Source of the DNA: CAXXOK01 sp036759125
GTDB lineage: Bacteria; Bacillota; Clostridia; Christensenellales; Aristaeellaceae
Assembly: GCA_036759125.1 (NCBI GenBank)
Contig: DAIOVG010000005.1
Location: 1-46,477 of the forward strand
Direction: 5' to 3'
DNA length: 46,477 nt
Shown: positions 32,211 to 39,933 of the stretch, piece after piece
Numbering within the stretch: position 1 is the stretch's first letter
How the letters are laid out: every line of letters begins with the position of its first letter
Made by a program: the position numbers and the translations under genes
Notes under the pieces: generated by a model
Seen by the model: the letters and a program-made list of their open reading frames with translations, nothing else
What the model was told of the DNA's origin: nothing
Databases searched by the model: none

Positions 32211-33608
32211 TCAACCGTGTCCAAGTCCGCTGATATCCATAATTCTGCCATCGCTCGCACGTACAGCAATAATATAAGAACCATTTTGGTTTTGGGCATC
32301 GACGATATTGATCATCCAGACGGAATCCATATAACGATTTTTTGTGTTGGAACCGTAGTAATCTACAGCTATGCTATAGCGCGACAGATCGTCGATATCC
32401 GCACCGAATTCATCGTGTATGGTTTGCATTGCGACATCCAGCGCTTCCTGCAAAGTCAGGCCATCGGCCGCGGGCCTGTCTGTAAACAGATTTTCTTTTT
32501 GGTCAATAAAGCGCTGTGCTATAAGCGAATCATACCCCGCGACCTGCGCAAGATACGGCGCAGCGTTGATGTTGCCTTCCGCCGTGAAAAACGAGGTGGC
32601 AAGCAGCGCCACAGCCAGCAGTACGGCGGTGACCGCCAGCCACTTCACAGCGTGTTCAAAATTGAGGATACTGCGCACGCGGCTTTGCAGCTTACGGCCA
32701 GTCATGGTCATGCCGGTAGCCAGCACCCCCACGCCTGGCGCATACCGCCTGGACGCAGCCAGCACAAGGGTATTGGTATAGCTTAATCTGTCTTCCGGGG
32801 TTAAGTTTTTGACAACACGGCTGTCGCAGGCCAGCTCGCCGTCGGTGCGGCTCATGAACGCCGCGATCCATACCAGCGGATTGAACCAATGTACGGTACA
32901 GCACAGGAGCCGCAATGCGCTGAACCAATGGTCCTTCCCCTGATAGTGGCATATTTCGTGAGTCAGCACATGGATAGCCTCCTGCGGCGCGGCGGTCAGC
33001 GGCAGGGCGATATAGGGGCGAAACACCCCCACCAGACACGCGCTAGGCAGTGGATCGGAAAACCAGACGGGAATCGGCTTCACGTTGCGCGCCTTACATA
33101 CCTCCAGGTACTGCTCCTGCAGCTTGCCGGAAATCAGCTCAATCCGGTTGGCCTTCATTTTACGGCGGAACCGCAGATTGGACACCCCGAAGTACACAAG
33201 CACTGCGCCGGCGCCCCATAAGTAGATTTTCATCAGAAGTGCGGCCAGTGTGCCACGGAACAAGCCGTTTTCAATACTCGCCGCACTCTGGTAGAGAAAG
33301 GAATCCGTACTCTTGCGCGCCCCATATGCAATGGATTCCGCCAAATCCGAAATCCGCACCTTGATCTGCCCGGCGATGGGGCGTATGGCCTCGTCGGTTA
33401 GATAATAGGGGCGAAATTCGTTGATGTAAGGATTGGCAAACGCAAACGGAATCACCAGCCGCACGGCGATCAGCAACCAGAGAACATAGATCACCCGGTT
33501 GCCCAGCGGCTTGCGCAGGAATTTGCGGAATACGATCATCAGCAAGATGGCGGCACTGGCCATCAGGTTAGCTTCGAGCAGGAAGTTGAAGACTGTTGCG
33601 GTACGCAT
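32211..33608 (-). CDS. BlaR1-type membrane metallopeptidase (M56)
   Basis: A 465-residue protein with N-terminal membrane helices (about 10-28, 36-58, 118-142) and a zinc site HEICH at 217-221 within an M56 domain. A fourth helix at about 320-345 is followed by a 120-residue external domain. That domain (GLTLQEALDVAMQTIHDEFG...YIIAVRASDGRIMDISG) resembles PepSY-like repeats and has no penicillin-binding SxxK/SxN motifs. By family, a signal triggers cleavage of the partner repressor; here the signal is unlikely to be a beta-lactam bound to a sensor domain. It lies ten bases downstream of the BlaI-like gene. Confidence 0.88.
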   Translation of the reverse strand: MRTATVFNFLLEANLMASAAILLMIVFRKFLRKPLGNRVIYVLWLLIAVRLVIPFAFANPYINEFRPYYLTDEAIRPIAGQIKVRISDLAESIAYGARKSTDSFLYQSAASIENGLFRGTLAALLMKIYLWGAGAVLVYFGVSNLRFRRKMKANRIELISGKLQEQYLEVCKARNVKPIPVWFSDPLPSACLVGVFRPYIALPLTAAPQEAIHVLTHEICHYQGKDHWFSALRLLCCTVHWFNPLVWIAAFMSRTDGELACDSRVVKNLTPEDRLSYTNTLVLAASRRYAPGVGVLATGMTMTGRKLQSRVRSILNFEHAVKWLAVTAVLLAVALLATSFFTAEGNINAAPYLAQVAGYDSLIAQRFIDQKENLFTDRPAADGLTLQEALDVAMQTIHDEFGADIDDLSRYSIAVDYYGSNTKNRYMDSVWMINIVDAQNQNGSYIIAVRASDGRIMDISGLGHG

Positions 33609-33618
33609 ACATTCCCTC

Positions 33619-33999
33619 CTATTTGCCGGTTGTTTTATGGTTTTGCTTGATTATATCCAGAATGGCTTGAATATCTTCTACATCGGCTTCGCCGGAATCC
33701 ACAAGGTTGGAGATCAGCAGCGATGTTTTACCCGAAAACACGCGGGAGAGAAACTTGCGTGTCTGCTCGGTTGTCGCCTGCTCCCGGGTGATTTTGGGCG
33801 AGTACATTTTTACACTGCCCGATTCGTCCACCGCAACGGTACCCTTGACCTCCATGCGTTTGAGCAGGGTGATAATCGTGTGGCGTGTCCACCCGGTGGC
33901 GGGCTCGAGCGCTTTGGTAATCTCCGGCATAGAGCGCGGATGCTTATCCCAAAGCAGCTCGATAATCTTCCATTCGGCATCAGTGAGTTGTATCGGCAT
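33619..33999 (-). CDS. BlaI/MecI-family repressor
   Basis: A 126-residue winged-helix repressor. The family start LTDAEWKIIELLWDKHPRSMPEI is clear, followed by GWTRHTIITLLKRMEVKG, the recognition region. I start at ATG 33999 (AGGA eight bases upstream); the longest frame runs back through the operators and the tRNA promoter. The cleavage region for the M56 partner would lie in the C-terminal dimerisation part. Two matched dyads over its own promoter imply autoregulation. Confidence 0.92.
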   Translation of the reverse strand: MPIQLTDAEWKIIELLWDKHPRSMPEITKALEPATGWTRHTIITLLKRMEVKGTVAVDESGSVKMYSPKITREQATTEQTRKFLSRVFSGKTSLLISNLVDSGEADVEDIQAILDIIKQNHKTTGK

Positions 34000-34025
34000 G
34001 AGGATCATCCTTTCGATTGTCGGGA

Positions 34026-34041
34026 GTAGACGTCTGTTTAC
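34026..34041. promoter_or_regulatory. BlaI-type operator, proximal copy
   Basis: GTAGAC-GTCT-GTTTAC, a dyad of form GTANAC-N4-GTNTAC, lying over the predicted transcription start (about 34039) of the minus-strand operon. Confidence 0.75.
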
Positions 34042-34045
34042 CGTG

Positions 34046-34074
34046 AGTATACATATGTCTACCACCGAAGTCAA
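34046..34074 (-). promoter_or_regulatory. Sigma-A promoter of the BlaI/BlaR1-type operon
   Basis: Minus strand: TTGACT (34074-34069), 17-base spacer, TATACT (34051-34046). Both operators overlap the promoter or start site. Confidence 0.85.
34047..34062. promoter_or_regulatory. BlaI-type operator, distal copy
   Basis: GTATAC-ATAT-GTCTAC, same GTANAC-N4-GTNTAC form as the copy at 34026, centre-to-centre 21 bases (two helical turns). It covers the -10 and part of the spacer. It resembles the staphylococcal mec/bla operator core ACATATGT. Confidence 0.8.
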
Positions 34075-34099
34075 GCCGATATTTTCATCGTTACAATTG

Positions 34100-34128
34100 T
34101 TGACATATCCACCCCCATATGATAGAAT
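34100..34128 (+). promoter_or_regulatory. Strong promoter of the tRNA operon
   Basis: TTGACA (34100-34105), 17-base spacer, TAGAAT (34123-34128) with an extended -10 TG. It lies back to back with the BlaI-operon promoter. Confidence 0.8.
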
Positions 34129-34175
34129 TTTTTCTCGGCGGCACTCGTCCGCTGTACGCCGGGAAACGGTGCCTT

Positions 34176-34252
<77 letters not shown>

Positions 34253-34255
34253 CGT

Positions 34256-34333
34256 GGTGGGTATGGTTCAGTCGGTTAGAACGCCAGATTGTGGATCTGG
34301 AAGTCGTGGGTTCGAATCCCACTACCCACCCCA
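34256..34333 (+). tRNA. tRNA-His (GTG)
   Basis: Acceptor GTGGGTA/TACCCAC with an encoded G at position -1 (34256) facing C73, the histidine identity element. Anticodon stem CCAGA/TCTGG with loop TTGTGGA; T-loop TTCGAAT; CCA encoded. It lies three bases after tRNA-Arg. Confidence 0.97.
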
Positions 34334-34342
34334 TTTTTTTAT

Positions 34343-34416
34343 TGGGGTATCGCCAAGCGGTAAGGCACGGGACTTTGACTCCCGCATCGTAGGTTCAAAT
34401 CCTGCTACCCCAGCCA
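34343..34416 (+). tRNA. tRNA-Gln (TTG)
   Basis: Acceptor TGGGGTA/TACCCCA, anticodon loop CTTTGAC in stem CGGGA/TCCCG, T-loop TTCAAAT, CCA encoded. It lies nine bases after tRNA-His. Confidence 0.97.
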
Positions 34417-34418
34417 CG

Positions 34419-34454
34419 TCGTCGCGGACTGCATATCATTCGCGGCGATTTTTT
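34419..34454 (+). terminator. Terminator of the tRNA operon
   Basis: Stem TCGTCGCG/CGCGGCGA (8 bp, one wobble) with a 14-base loop, followed by six T. Its distal part is the start of a 40-base sequence repeated at 34654-34693. Confidence 0.75.
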
Positions 34455-34463
34455 ACAAAATCC
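34424..34463 (+). repeat. Direct repeat A, copy 1
   Basis: A 40-base segment (starts GCGGACTGCATATCATTCGC, ends ACAAAATCC) identical to 34654-34693. Here it includes most of the tRNA-operon terminator. Confidence 0.9.
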
Positions 34464-34468
34464 CCTCT

Positions 34469-34539
34469 CACTCATTCCGTCGATAAGGCGCTCATATTGT
34501 CGCACAGCACCCTCATCCGGGCGCTGTGTTTTGTATTCG
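34469..34539 (+). repeat. Direct repeat B, copy 1
   Basis: 71 bases, 64 identical to 34817-34887. It contains a hairpin ACAGCACCC/GGGCGCTGT followed by GTTTTG. Confidence 0.88.
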
Positions 34540-34541
34540 CG

Positions 34542-34604
34542 CTCAACTTCAGCTCACTTTGCACTTTGCAAGTGCCCACAGGGCACACGCTCACTTTCGT
34601 TGCC
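34542..34604 (+). repeat. Diverged repeat C, copy 1
   Basis: Shares the layout CTCAAC..TC - hairpin - hairpin - CGCTCA.TTCG.TTGCC with 34751-34816. Hairpins: CACTTTGCA/TGCAAGTG (34555-34574) and GTGCCC/GGGCAC (34572-34586). Several paired positions change together between the copies. Confidence 0.65.
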
Positions 34605-34653
34605 TCTCGCCTCGAAACTCGTTTCTCGGCGGCTGGACGGGGGGACGTTTTTT

Positions 34654-34693
34654 GCGGACTGCATATCATTCGCGGCGATTTTTTACAAAATCC
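34654..34693 (+). repeat. Direct repeat A, copy 2
   Basis: Identical to 34424-34463 over 40 bases, but the upstream arm of the terminator stem is replaced, so it no longer forms the 8-bp stem. Confidence 0.9.
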
Positions 34694-34750
34694 TGCCCGT
34701 CTGGTTTATTGTCGCAGATCTCACTACCGTTCATCTGCTCTGTAAACCTT

Positions 34751-34816
34751 CTCAACCTCAATTCGCTTTGCGCCACGCGCAAGCACCACACAGGGTGCTC
34801 GCTCATTTCGCTTGCC
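34751..34816 (+). repeat. Diverged repeat C, copy 2
   Basis: Hairpins GCTTTGCGC/GCGCAAGC (34765-34784) and GCACC/GGTGC (34783-34798) replace those of copy 1 with paired changes. Confidence 0.65.
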
Positions 34817-34887
34817 CACTCATTCCGTCGGTAAGGCGCTTATATTGTCACGCAGCACCCTCTTGTGGGCGCTGTGTTTTGTATTCG
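34817..34887 (+). repeat. Direct repeat B, copy 2
   Basis: 71 bases matching 34469-34539 at 64 positions; the GCAGCACCC/GGGCGCTGT hairpin with following GTTTTG is kept while its loop differs. Confidence 0.88.
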
Positions 34888-35043
34888 TGCCAACTCCGGT
34901 TCGCTTTCAATGTTTTCCCAATCCATGAAGCGGTTTCAAGAGCGCTAATTTCTGGTATGGAATATACAGATAGACTTTGCCAAAACAATCGGCGGGCTAT
35001 CAACCAATCACCTCAACCAACACACGAAAAAAGGAGATTCATT

Positions 35044-35679
35044 ATGTTTACACAATACCAGCTTCCCTATGCATTTAACGCATTGGAGCCTCATATTGAT
35101 GCCCTGACCATGGAGACCCACTACACCAAGCACCATGCCGGATATACCAAAAACCTGAACGACGCGGCGGAAAAAGCCGGCGTTTCCGGCAAGGATATCA
35201 GCGATCTTCTGTCCCACCTGGACAGTATTGAGGATGAATCCCTCCGCACTGCCATCCGCAACAACGGCGGCGGATTCTTCAACCACAACCTGTACTTCTC
35301 CACCCTGAGTCCGGATGGCGGCGAAGAGCCGGACGGCGCGCTTGCCGAGGCCATCAACAAGCACTTTGGCGATTTCAACGCCTTCCGAGATCAGCTCAGC
35401 AAACTGGCTGCCGGGCGCTTCGGCTCCGGCTGGGCGTGGCTGTCGGTGGACCGGGACAACAAGCTTGTACTGTCTTCCTCCCCCAACCAGGATAACCCCC
35501 TGATGGAGGGCAAGGGTCTGATCCCGATTTTCGGCATCGACGTTTGGGAGCACGCGTACTATTTGAAGTACAAGAACCTGCGCGCAGATTACATCAAGGC
35601 GCTGTTCAACGTCGTCTCCTGGAGGAAGGTTGCGGAGAACTTCGACAGAGCGCTGCACGCCAATCGCAGCGCGGCATAA
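35044..35679 (+). CDS. sodA: Superoxide dismutase (Fe/Mn)
   Basis: A 211-residue cytosolic enzyme that dismutates superoxide. Metal ligands are H26 (THYTKHH), H81 (FFNHNLYF), D166 and H170 (DVWEHAYY). LAAGRFGSGWAWL is the family box. Fe versus Mn cannot be decided from the sequence. AAAGGAG lies seven bases before the ATG; a longer open frame reaching 34531 runs through the repeat region and is not coding. It has its own terminator. In an anaerobe it signals exposure to oxygen. Confidence 0.96.
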   Translation: MFTQYQLPYAFNALEPHIDALTMETHYTKHHAGYTKNLNDAAEKAGVSGKDISDLLSHLDSIEDESLRTAIRNNGGGFFNHNLYFSTLSPDGGEEPDGALAEAINKHFGDFNAFRDQLSKLAAGRFGSGWAWLSVDRDNKLVLSSSPNQDNPLMEGKGLIPIFGIDVWEHAYYLKYKNLRADYIKALFNVVSWRKVAENFDRALHANRSAA

Positions 35680-35707
35680 TCCACCGCTATCCCCATACGG
35701 TTTTTCG

Positions 35708-35742
35708 GGGTCTGCTTCCGATTGGAAGCAGACCCTTTTTTT
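35708..35742 (+). terminator. Rho-independent terminator after sodA
   Basis: A perfect 12-bp stem (35708-35719 with 35724-35735), GATT loop and seven T. Confidence 0.95.
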
Positions 35743-35814
35743 GTGCCATCAGACATCGGAGTTGCAGGAGTTTGTGCTCGATATACGATAGTTTCATCTT
35801 GGTAACATCCGTGA

Positions 35815-35843
35815 TTGACAAACGAGCTGTCCAATGGTAAACT
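35815..35843 (+). promoter_or_regulatory. Sigma-A promoter of the membrane protein/regulator operon
   Basis: TTGACA (35815-35820), 17-base spacer, TAAACT (35838-35843). Confidence 0.8.
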
Positions 35844-35882
35844 CTACACGAATTATCGATTAACAATAATTTGGAGGCTATC

Positions 35883-36821
35883 ATGAAAACGAAGATCTTT
35901 CAGGGATTTTTGGTTGCTGAAGCCGCTGTGTGCGTTCTGCTTTATTTTGTAAGCATACCGGCCACGGATTTGTTCGCAGCCGCTGCGGCATTCCCGTTTG
36001 AACAAATCGGAGCGGGGCTGCGCGCGCTTTCGCTATCGGGCGGGTGGGGAAACCTACTGGCAATCGTGCTGTATCTGCTGATCAGCCTGCTTCCGCTCAG
36101 CCTGCTGCTCTTCGTGCGTAAAAAACGCCAGCTATATATTGAAGACGGGCTCCTGGTGCTACTCAGCGCGGCGCTCTTCTTTGTAGAATATCACATGATC
36201 AACCCCGGCTTCATCAGGAATAGCCTGGGGATCGCCGCCAATGGTGCCACCGGCAAGGCGATTCTCGGCGGCTCGGTGTACTCGCTGATCATCGGGTATC
36301 TGATTCTTCGGGTATTGCGTATGTTTTCCACCGGAACGATCCAAAAGCTTGAGCGCTACATTACCCTGATGCTCAAAGCGCTGGGCGCGCTATTTGTCTA
36401 TATGGCATTTGGCGCCAGCCTGAACGATTTACTTTCGTCCATTGCATCCGTGCAGGCAGGCAATGCTGGAAACGAGCATTTGCTTGGCGCAACCTACGTA
36501 TTTCTGGGCCTGCAATACCTTGTCAACGCGTTTCCCTATCTGCTGGACATCCTGATCATATTCGCGGCGATCCGTTTAATTTCCGCGCTGCGGCAGGACC
36601 GATACGCGGCCGCAGCCGTTGCGTCGGCGGAGCGCATGTCCCGCCTATGCGCAATCGCCCTGGCCGCTGTGGTGACAACGAATATCGTGTTTAACTTGCT
36701 AGAGCTTCTGTTCGCCAGGTCGCTGATGGTATTCAACCAATCAGTTCAAATCCCCGTTCTGTCGATTCTGTTCGTACTTGCGGCGCTGCTGTTCACACGG
36801 TTCCTGATGGAGAGCAAATAG
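35883..36821 (+). CDS. Polytopic membrane protein, DUF2975-like context
   Basis: A 312-residue protein with about eight hydrophobic segments (for example LLAIVLYLLISLLPLSLLLF and VLSILFVLAALLFTRFL). I do not recognise a signature motif. Start at ATG 35883 with GGAGG five bases upstream. It is followed after 39 bases by a small Cro/CI-type regulator; such a pairing is typical of DUF2975 membrane proteins, but this one is about twice their usual length, so the assignment is only by context. Confidence 0.72.
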   Translation: MKTKIFQGFLVAEAAVCVLLYFVSIPATDLFAAAAAFPFEQIGAGLRALSLSGGWGNLLAIVLYLLISLLPLSLLLFVRKKRQLYIEDGLLVLLSAALFFVEYHMINPGFIRNSLGIAANGATGKAILGGSVYSLIIGYLILRVLRMFSTGTIQKLERYITLMLKALGALFVYMAFGASLNDLLSSIASVQAGNAGNEHLLGATYVFLGLQYLVNAFPYLLDILIIFAAIRLISALRQDRYAAAAVASAERMSRLCAIALAAVVTTNIVFNLLELLFARSLMVFNQSVQIPVLSILFVLAALLFTRFLMESK

Positions 36822-36860
36822 CTGAAGGAAGAAAACGATCAGTTTATCTAGAGGTGTGCT

Positions 36861-37088
36861 ATGGCCATACGCGTTTATCTGGAGGATATTTTAAAAGACA
36901 GGCAAATGACATCAAAGGATTTGTGCGCTCTGATCGGGATCACGGAGGCAAACCTGTCCATCCTGCGCAGCGGCAAAGCCAAGGGCGTGCGATTTGGAAC
37001 GATCAACAAAATCTGTTGGCATCTTCAATGTGATGTGGGAGACATACTGAAATTTGACGGGTCTTTGGAGGGTAACGATGAACCGTAA
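36861..37088 (+). CDS. Small Cro/CI-family (YozG-like) HTH regulator
   Basis: A 75-residue DNA-binding protein that is nearly all helix-turn-helix: MTSKDLCALIGITEANLSIL and FGTINKICWHLQCDVGDIL match the YozG/HTH_26 pattern. GAGGTG precedes the ATG. Its end overlaps the start of the downstream lipoprotein gene by 11 bases. It likely controls its own operon. Confidence 0.9.
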   Translation: MAIRVYLEDILKDRQMTSKDLCALIGITEANLSILRSGKAKGVRFGTINKICWHLQCDVGDILKFDGSLEGNDEP

Positions 37089-38054
37089 ACTATGGGTAAT
37101 CATCCTGTGTCTGTTCACAGCGCTCGCCCTGACCGGGTGTCAGCTGGCGCAGCCAGACGCGGACGGCGACATGGAAACAGACAGGCTGGTCGGCATCTTT
37201 TTAACGCAGGAATCCCTTGATTTGTTTGACATTGAAGGGTATATGAATGACAACATCATGAACCTGCAGGGGGATACGGTGGTCATTGACGGGTACGCTC
37301 CAGATTATCAGGGACGTTTATACGCCGAGCAGACTGTGAAGACCCTGACCAACGAAGCCACGGGAAAGCAAACCGAAATCGCGGATTTTGTGTTTCCCGT
37401 CGACGGGATCCCTTATTTTGCAGCGTCGATATCGCAGGGAGAACCTGGCGACAGATACAATATGTCAGTCTCCGATCCGGCCGTCAGCGACGGGCATGTT
37501 CACTACAAAATTGAAGATGGCGGCGACAGTGTCACCATGACGGGAACCTTGAATGTGCCTCCGTCGAACATAACCAAAACCTACTTTTCAACCCTGTGTA
37601 CCAAAGCGCGGATGGCAGGATTTATACCGTTTCCGGCAGCAGCTTAATGTTCAGTACAGAATCCTACAGCGAAGGCTCCGTGTATTCCCAGACCATGGAT
37701 GAAACCTCGGCCGTGACAGACAACGGAATGACAACCACGAAAAGCGCATCCGTGACGCTCTCGATCCACTGTATGTACGCGCCGGAAAGCATCATCGTCC
37801 TGCAAATGGATACGGAGAGCAGCGTTCTGTCTCGCGCAGAATACACGCCGGACGCCATGCCAGAGAAGATCGCCGCAGACGCGCTGACAGATTACATCAT
37901 CATCGAGACACACAAGCGTGATTTTCAGAACCAGCCCATGACATCGCGCGACATATACGGCCGTGATGCCGATAGTATTGAAACCTTTTCCCTGCGGGAT
38001 GATGGATTCTTCGTAAGTCAAAGCACCCCGATTCTGTGGCCGGAAACCCCGTAA
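37078..38054 (+). pseudogene. Frameshifted lipoprotein gene
   Basis: The first part (37078-37647) starts at an ATG with GGAGGG upstream and encodes a lipoprotein signal (LFTALALTGC, lipid Cys21) and an acidic extracytoplasmic domain. The same protein seems to continue in another frame from about 37594 (YQSADGRIYTVSGSSLMFST) to 38054. A single missing base near 37590-37596 explains the break; without it the protein would be about 325 residues. Family unknown. It could be a true pseudogene, a phase-variable gene (no long homopolymer at the site argues against this) or an assembly error. Confidence 0.7.
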
Positions 38055-38076
38055 CGCAAGGGATGCTTTACGTGGC

Positions 38077-38117
38077 GAAGGGGCGCGCTTCCGAAACGGA
38101 AGCGCGCCCCTTCCTTG
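38077..38117. terminator. Bidirectional terminator
   Basis: A perfect 16-bp GC-rich stem (38077-38092 with 38098-38113) with GAAAC loop, between the convergent lipoprotein and anti-sigma genes. Confidence 0.88.
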
Positions 38118-38133
38118 TTTGCCGGGACTGAGT

Positions 38134-39933
38134 TTACTGGAACTGGGATGCGATCATCGTGCCGTCCACGGCATTGAAGATCGCGAAGCTGTTAAAGTCG
38201 CCCTTCACACCGTCGCTGTCCTGATAAACCACATACCATGCGGGTGTGAACACCATGCCGTCCGCCGCGTTATCGGCGCGGGCTGGCGCATAGGTCAGCT
38301 CCAGGCTGATGATGTGATCCAGCGTGATGTCGGAAAAGCGCGAATCCGCCATCTCCACGGGAAGCTGTGCCATGACCGTTTCCGGGGAAACCAGCGCATC
38401 CGGCGTTGCGATGACATCGCCGCGGATGTACATATCCCGCAGCTGCAGATCCACGATGCCTTTCTGCGTTACGTAGGCGAACAGGTCGAAGAGGTTACCA
38501 TCTGTTTTGATGCCGTTGGTGTAGTGCAGGTAGAAGCCTTCGTTCTCCGCGCTAACCTTGGAATAATCCAGGATTGCCGAGTTCCACGGGTTCTCTTCAA
38601 GCATCCGATTCCATTTCTCTCCCATACTCTGAATACGGGATACGTCCATATCTAAGGCGTAATCGCAGGCGTATCCGTCCACCTGAAGTGTTTTGAGAAG
38701 CGATTCCACCTTGGCCTTGGCTTCGTCCAGCGTGATGCCCGAAAGCGCGGTATTGGATAACGCGATCCCCTCCCAGGATTCCGGCCAGGCGGAATACGCA
38801 TCCCCCGCCAGCCTGGAAGCGGCATTGTTGAGCGAAGGGGTCGGGATCATCATGGGGTCTCTTCCCTGCTCTTTGTAGCTGCCGTCATACATACCGTGGT
38901 ATTCATTGTAGAACAGCGCCTCCGGAGCCCAGGAAAGCTGTGCTTCATCCTTATAGGTCACCAGGTAATTTTCGGTCTTTGCAATGCCGGACTGGTTGAA
39001 CAGCTCCGGGTTCAGATCAGCGCCAAAATCACGTGCTATGGCTGCATAGACCGGCATTGTGTACTGCGCGGAATAGTCTTCAGGCACGAGCAGCTTCACG
39101 TCGCCGATTGTCTGTGCGGGCGCTGCCGTAACCTTGACCGGTTCGGCTGTTTTCTCGCTGATGGGTTCCGGCCGGATATCGACAATCCAGTTTGCCTTCT
39201 GTTTGCTATCCTGCATGGGGTTGCCGTCCGCGTCGATTTCATAGAAGACCGAGTACATCTCGATTTGATAGGTTGTTCCCTCTCCGATTACAACACCGTC
39301 GGACGCTTCAAAGAAATACCGTATGCTGCCGTCGCGCTGCTGCGCCCAGGAATAGCCGGAGCAGCCCAGGGCAAGCAGTTCGCCGCCGTCGACGCCGATA
39401 CGATCCAGCCGCATATATGCCAGCAGTATTATTGCATCCTTTTCCTTGGCAACCTGTGCGACAGTTTTGGCATCGGCAGGCGCCGCCTCGGGCTTGCCCA
39501 TTCCCCCGTGGATATCATACCCATAGGGCTCGGACAGCAGTTGATCTTCCGCGAGCAAAACCACATTGCTGCCCTCCGCCGCGCGGATGGTGCCCACGCC
39601 GTATAACCCGTTGCTTCGGTAAACGACCTCGTCCACAGTAAACACGAGATCCCCCAGGAGCAAGGACTGATCGTCGGTCGCCGCTACGCTGCCCTCTTCC
39701 AGCCACGCTTTGGTATCGTCCCCGTACAAGACCCCAAACAGTTCCGCCACCTGGGATGGAAACGCCGCGTAGGCCACAGCCGTTAAGAGCAGTACAATCG
39801 CCGTGGCGATGAGTACCGTTCGCATCGTATGTTTCATTGGTTTTTCCTCCGTTTGTTTCAGGGCGAAGGACACGCGGCGCGAGAAGCTTTCGGGCGTTGT
39901 CCCGAACATGGTTTGCAATTCTTTCCTGTTCAT
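38134..39933 (-). CDS. Probable membrane-bound anti-sigma factor with large external domain
   Basis: A 599-residue protein. The N-terminal 35 residues are cytosolic (MNRKELQTMFGTTPESFSRRV), then one membrane helix (MRTVLIATAIVLLLTAVAYAAF), then about 540 external residues including GDLVFTVDEVVYRSNGLYGVGTI. Start at ATG 39933 overlaps the sigma-factor stop as ATGA; GGAGG upstream. Position and topology argue for an anti-sigma factor, although no zinc HxxxCxxC (ZAS) motif is visible, so binding to sigma is inferred. Confidence 0.72.
   Translation of the reverse strand: MNRKELQTMFGTTPESFSRRVSFALKQTEEKPMKHTMRTVLIATAIVLLLTAVAYAAFPSQVAELFGVLYGDDTKAWLEEGSVAATDDQSLLLGDLVFTVDEVVYRSNGLYGVGTIRAAEGSNVVLLAEDQLLSEPYGYDIHGGMGKPEAAPADAKTVAQVAKEKDAIILLAYMRLDRIGVDGGELLALGCSGYSWAQQRDGSIRYFFEASDGVVIGEGTTYQIEMYSVFYEIDADGNPMQDSKQKANWIVDIRPEPISEKTAEPVKVTAAPAQTIGDVKLLVPEDYSAQYTMPVYAAIARDFGADLNPELFNQSGIAKTENYLVTYKDEAQLSWAPEALFYNEYHGMYDGSYKEQGRDPMMIPTPSLNNAASRLAGDAYSAWPESWEGIALSNTALSGITLDEAKAKVESLLKTLQVDGYACDYALDMDVSRIQSMGEKWNRMLEENPWNSAILDYSKVSAENEGFYLHYTNGIKTDGNLFDLFAYVTQKGIVDLQLRDMYIRGDVIATPDALVSPETVMAQLPVEMADSRFSDITLDHIISLELTYAPARADNAADGMVFTPAWYVVYQDSDGVKGDFNSFAIFNAVDGTMIASQFQ

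Larger units (their letters stand above)
34455..35043. other. Modular repeat region between the tRNA operon and sodA
   Basis: About 590 bases without a convincing gene. Including copy A1 just before it, the order of modules is A1-B1-C1-A2-C2-B2: A is 40 bases and identical, B is 71 bases with seven differences, C is about 65 bases and diverged. All carry short hairpins. Frames that cross the region keep no RBS or known domain. The last 150 bases before sodA are unique, and I found no strong promoter there. Confidence 0.7.

Noticed and set aside
34417..34900. CRISPR array
   Set aside because: Repeats are few, unequal in length and not regularly spaced; no cas genes.
34531..35043. N-terminal extension of superoxide dismutase (170 codons)
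   Set aside because: It would run through the repeat region; a strong RBS and the family start are at 35044.
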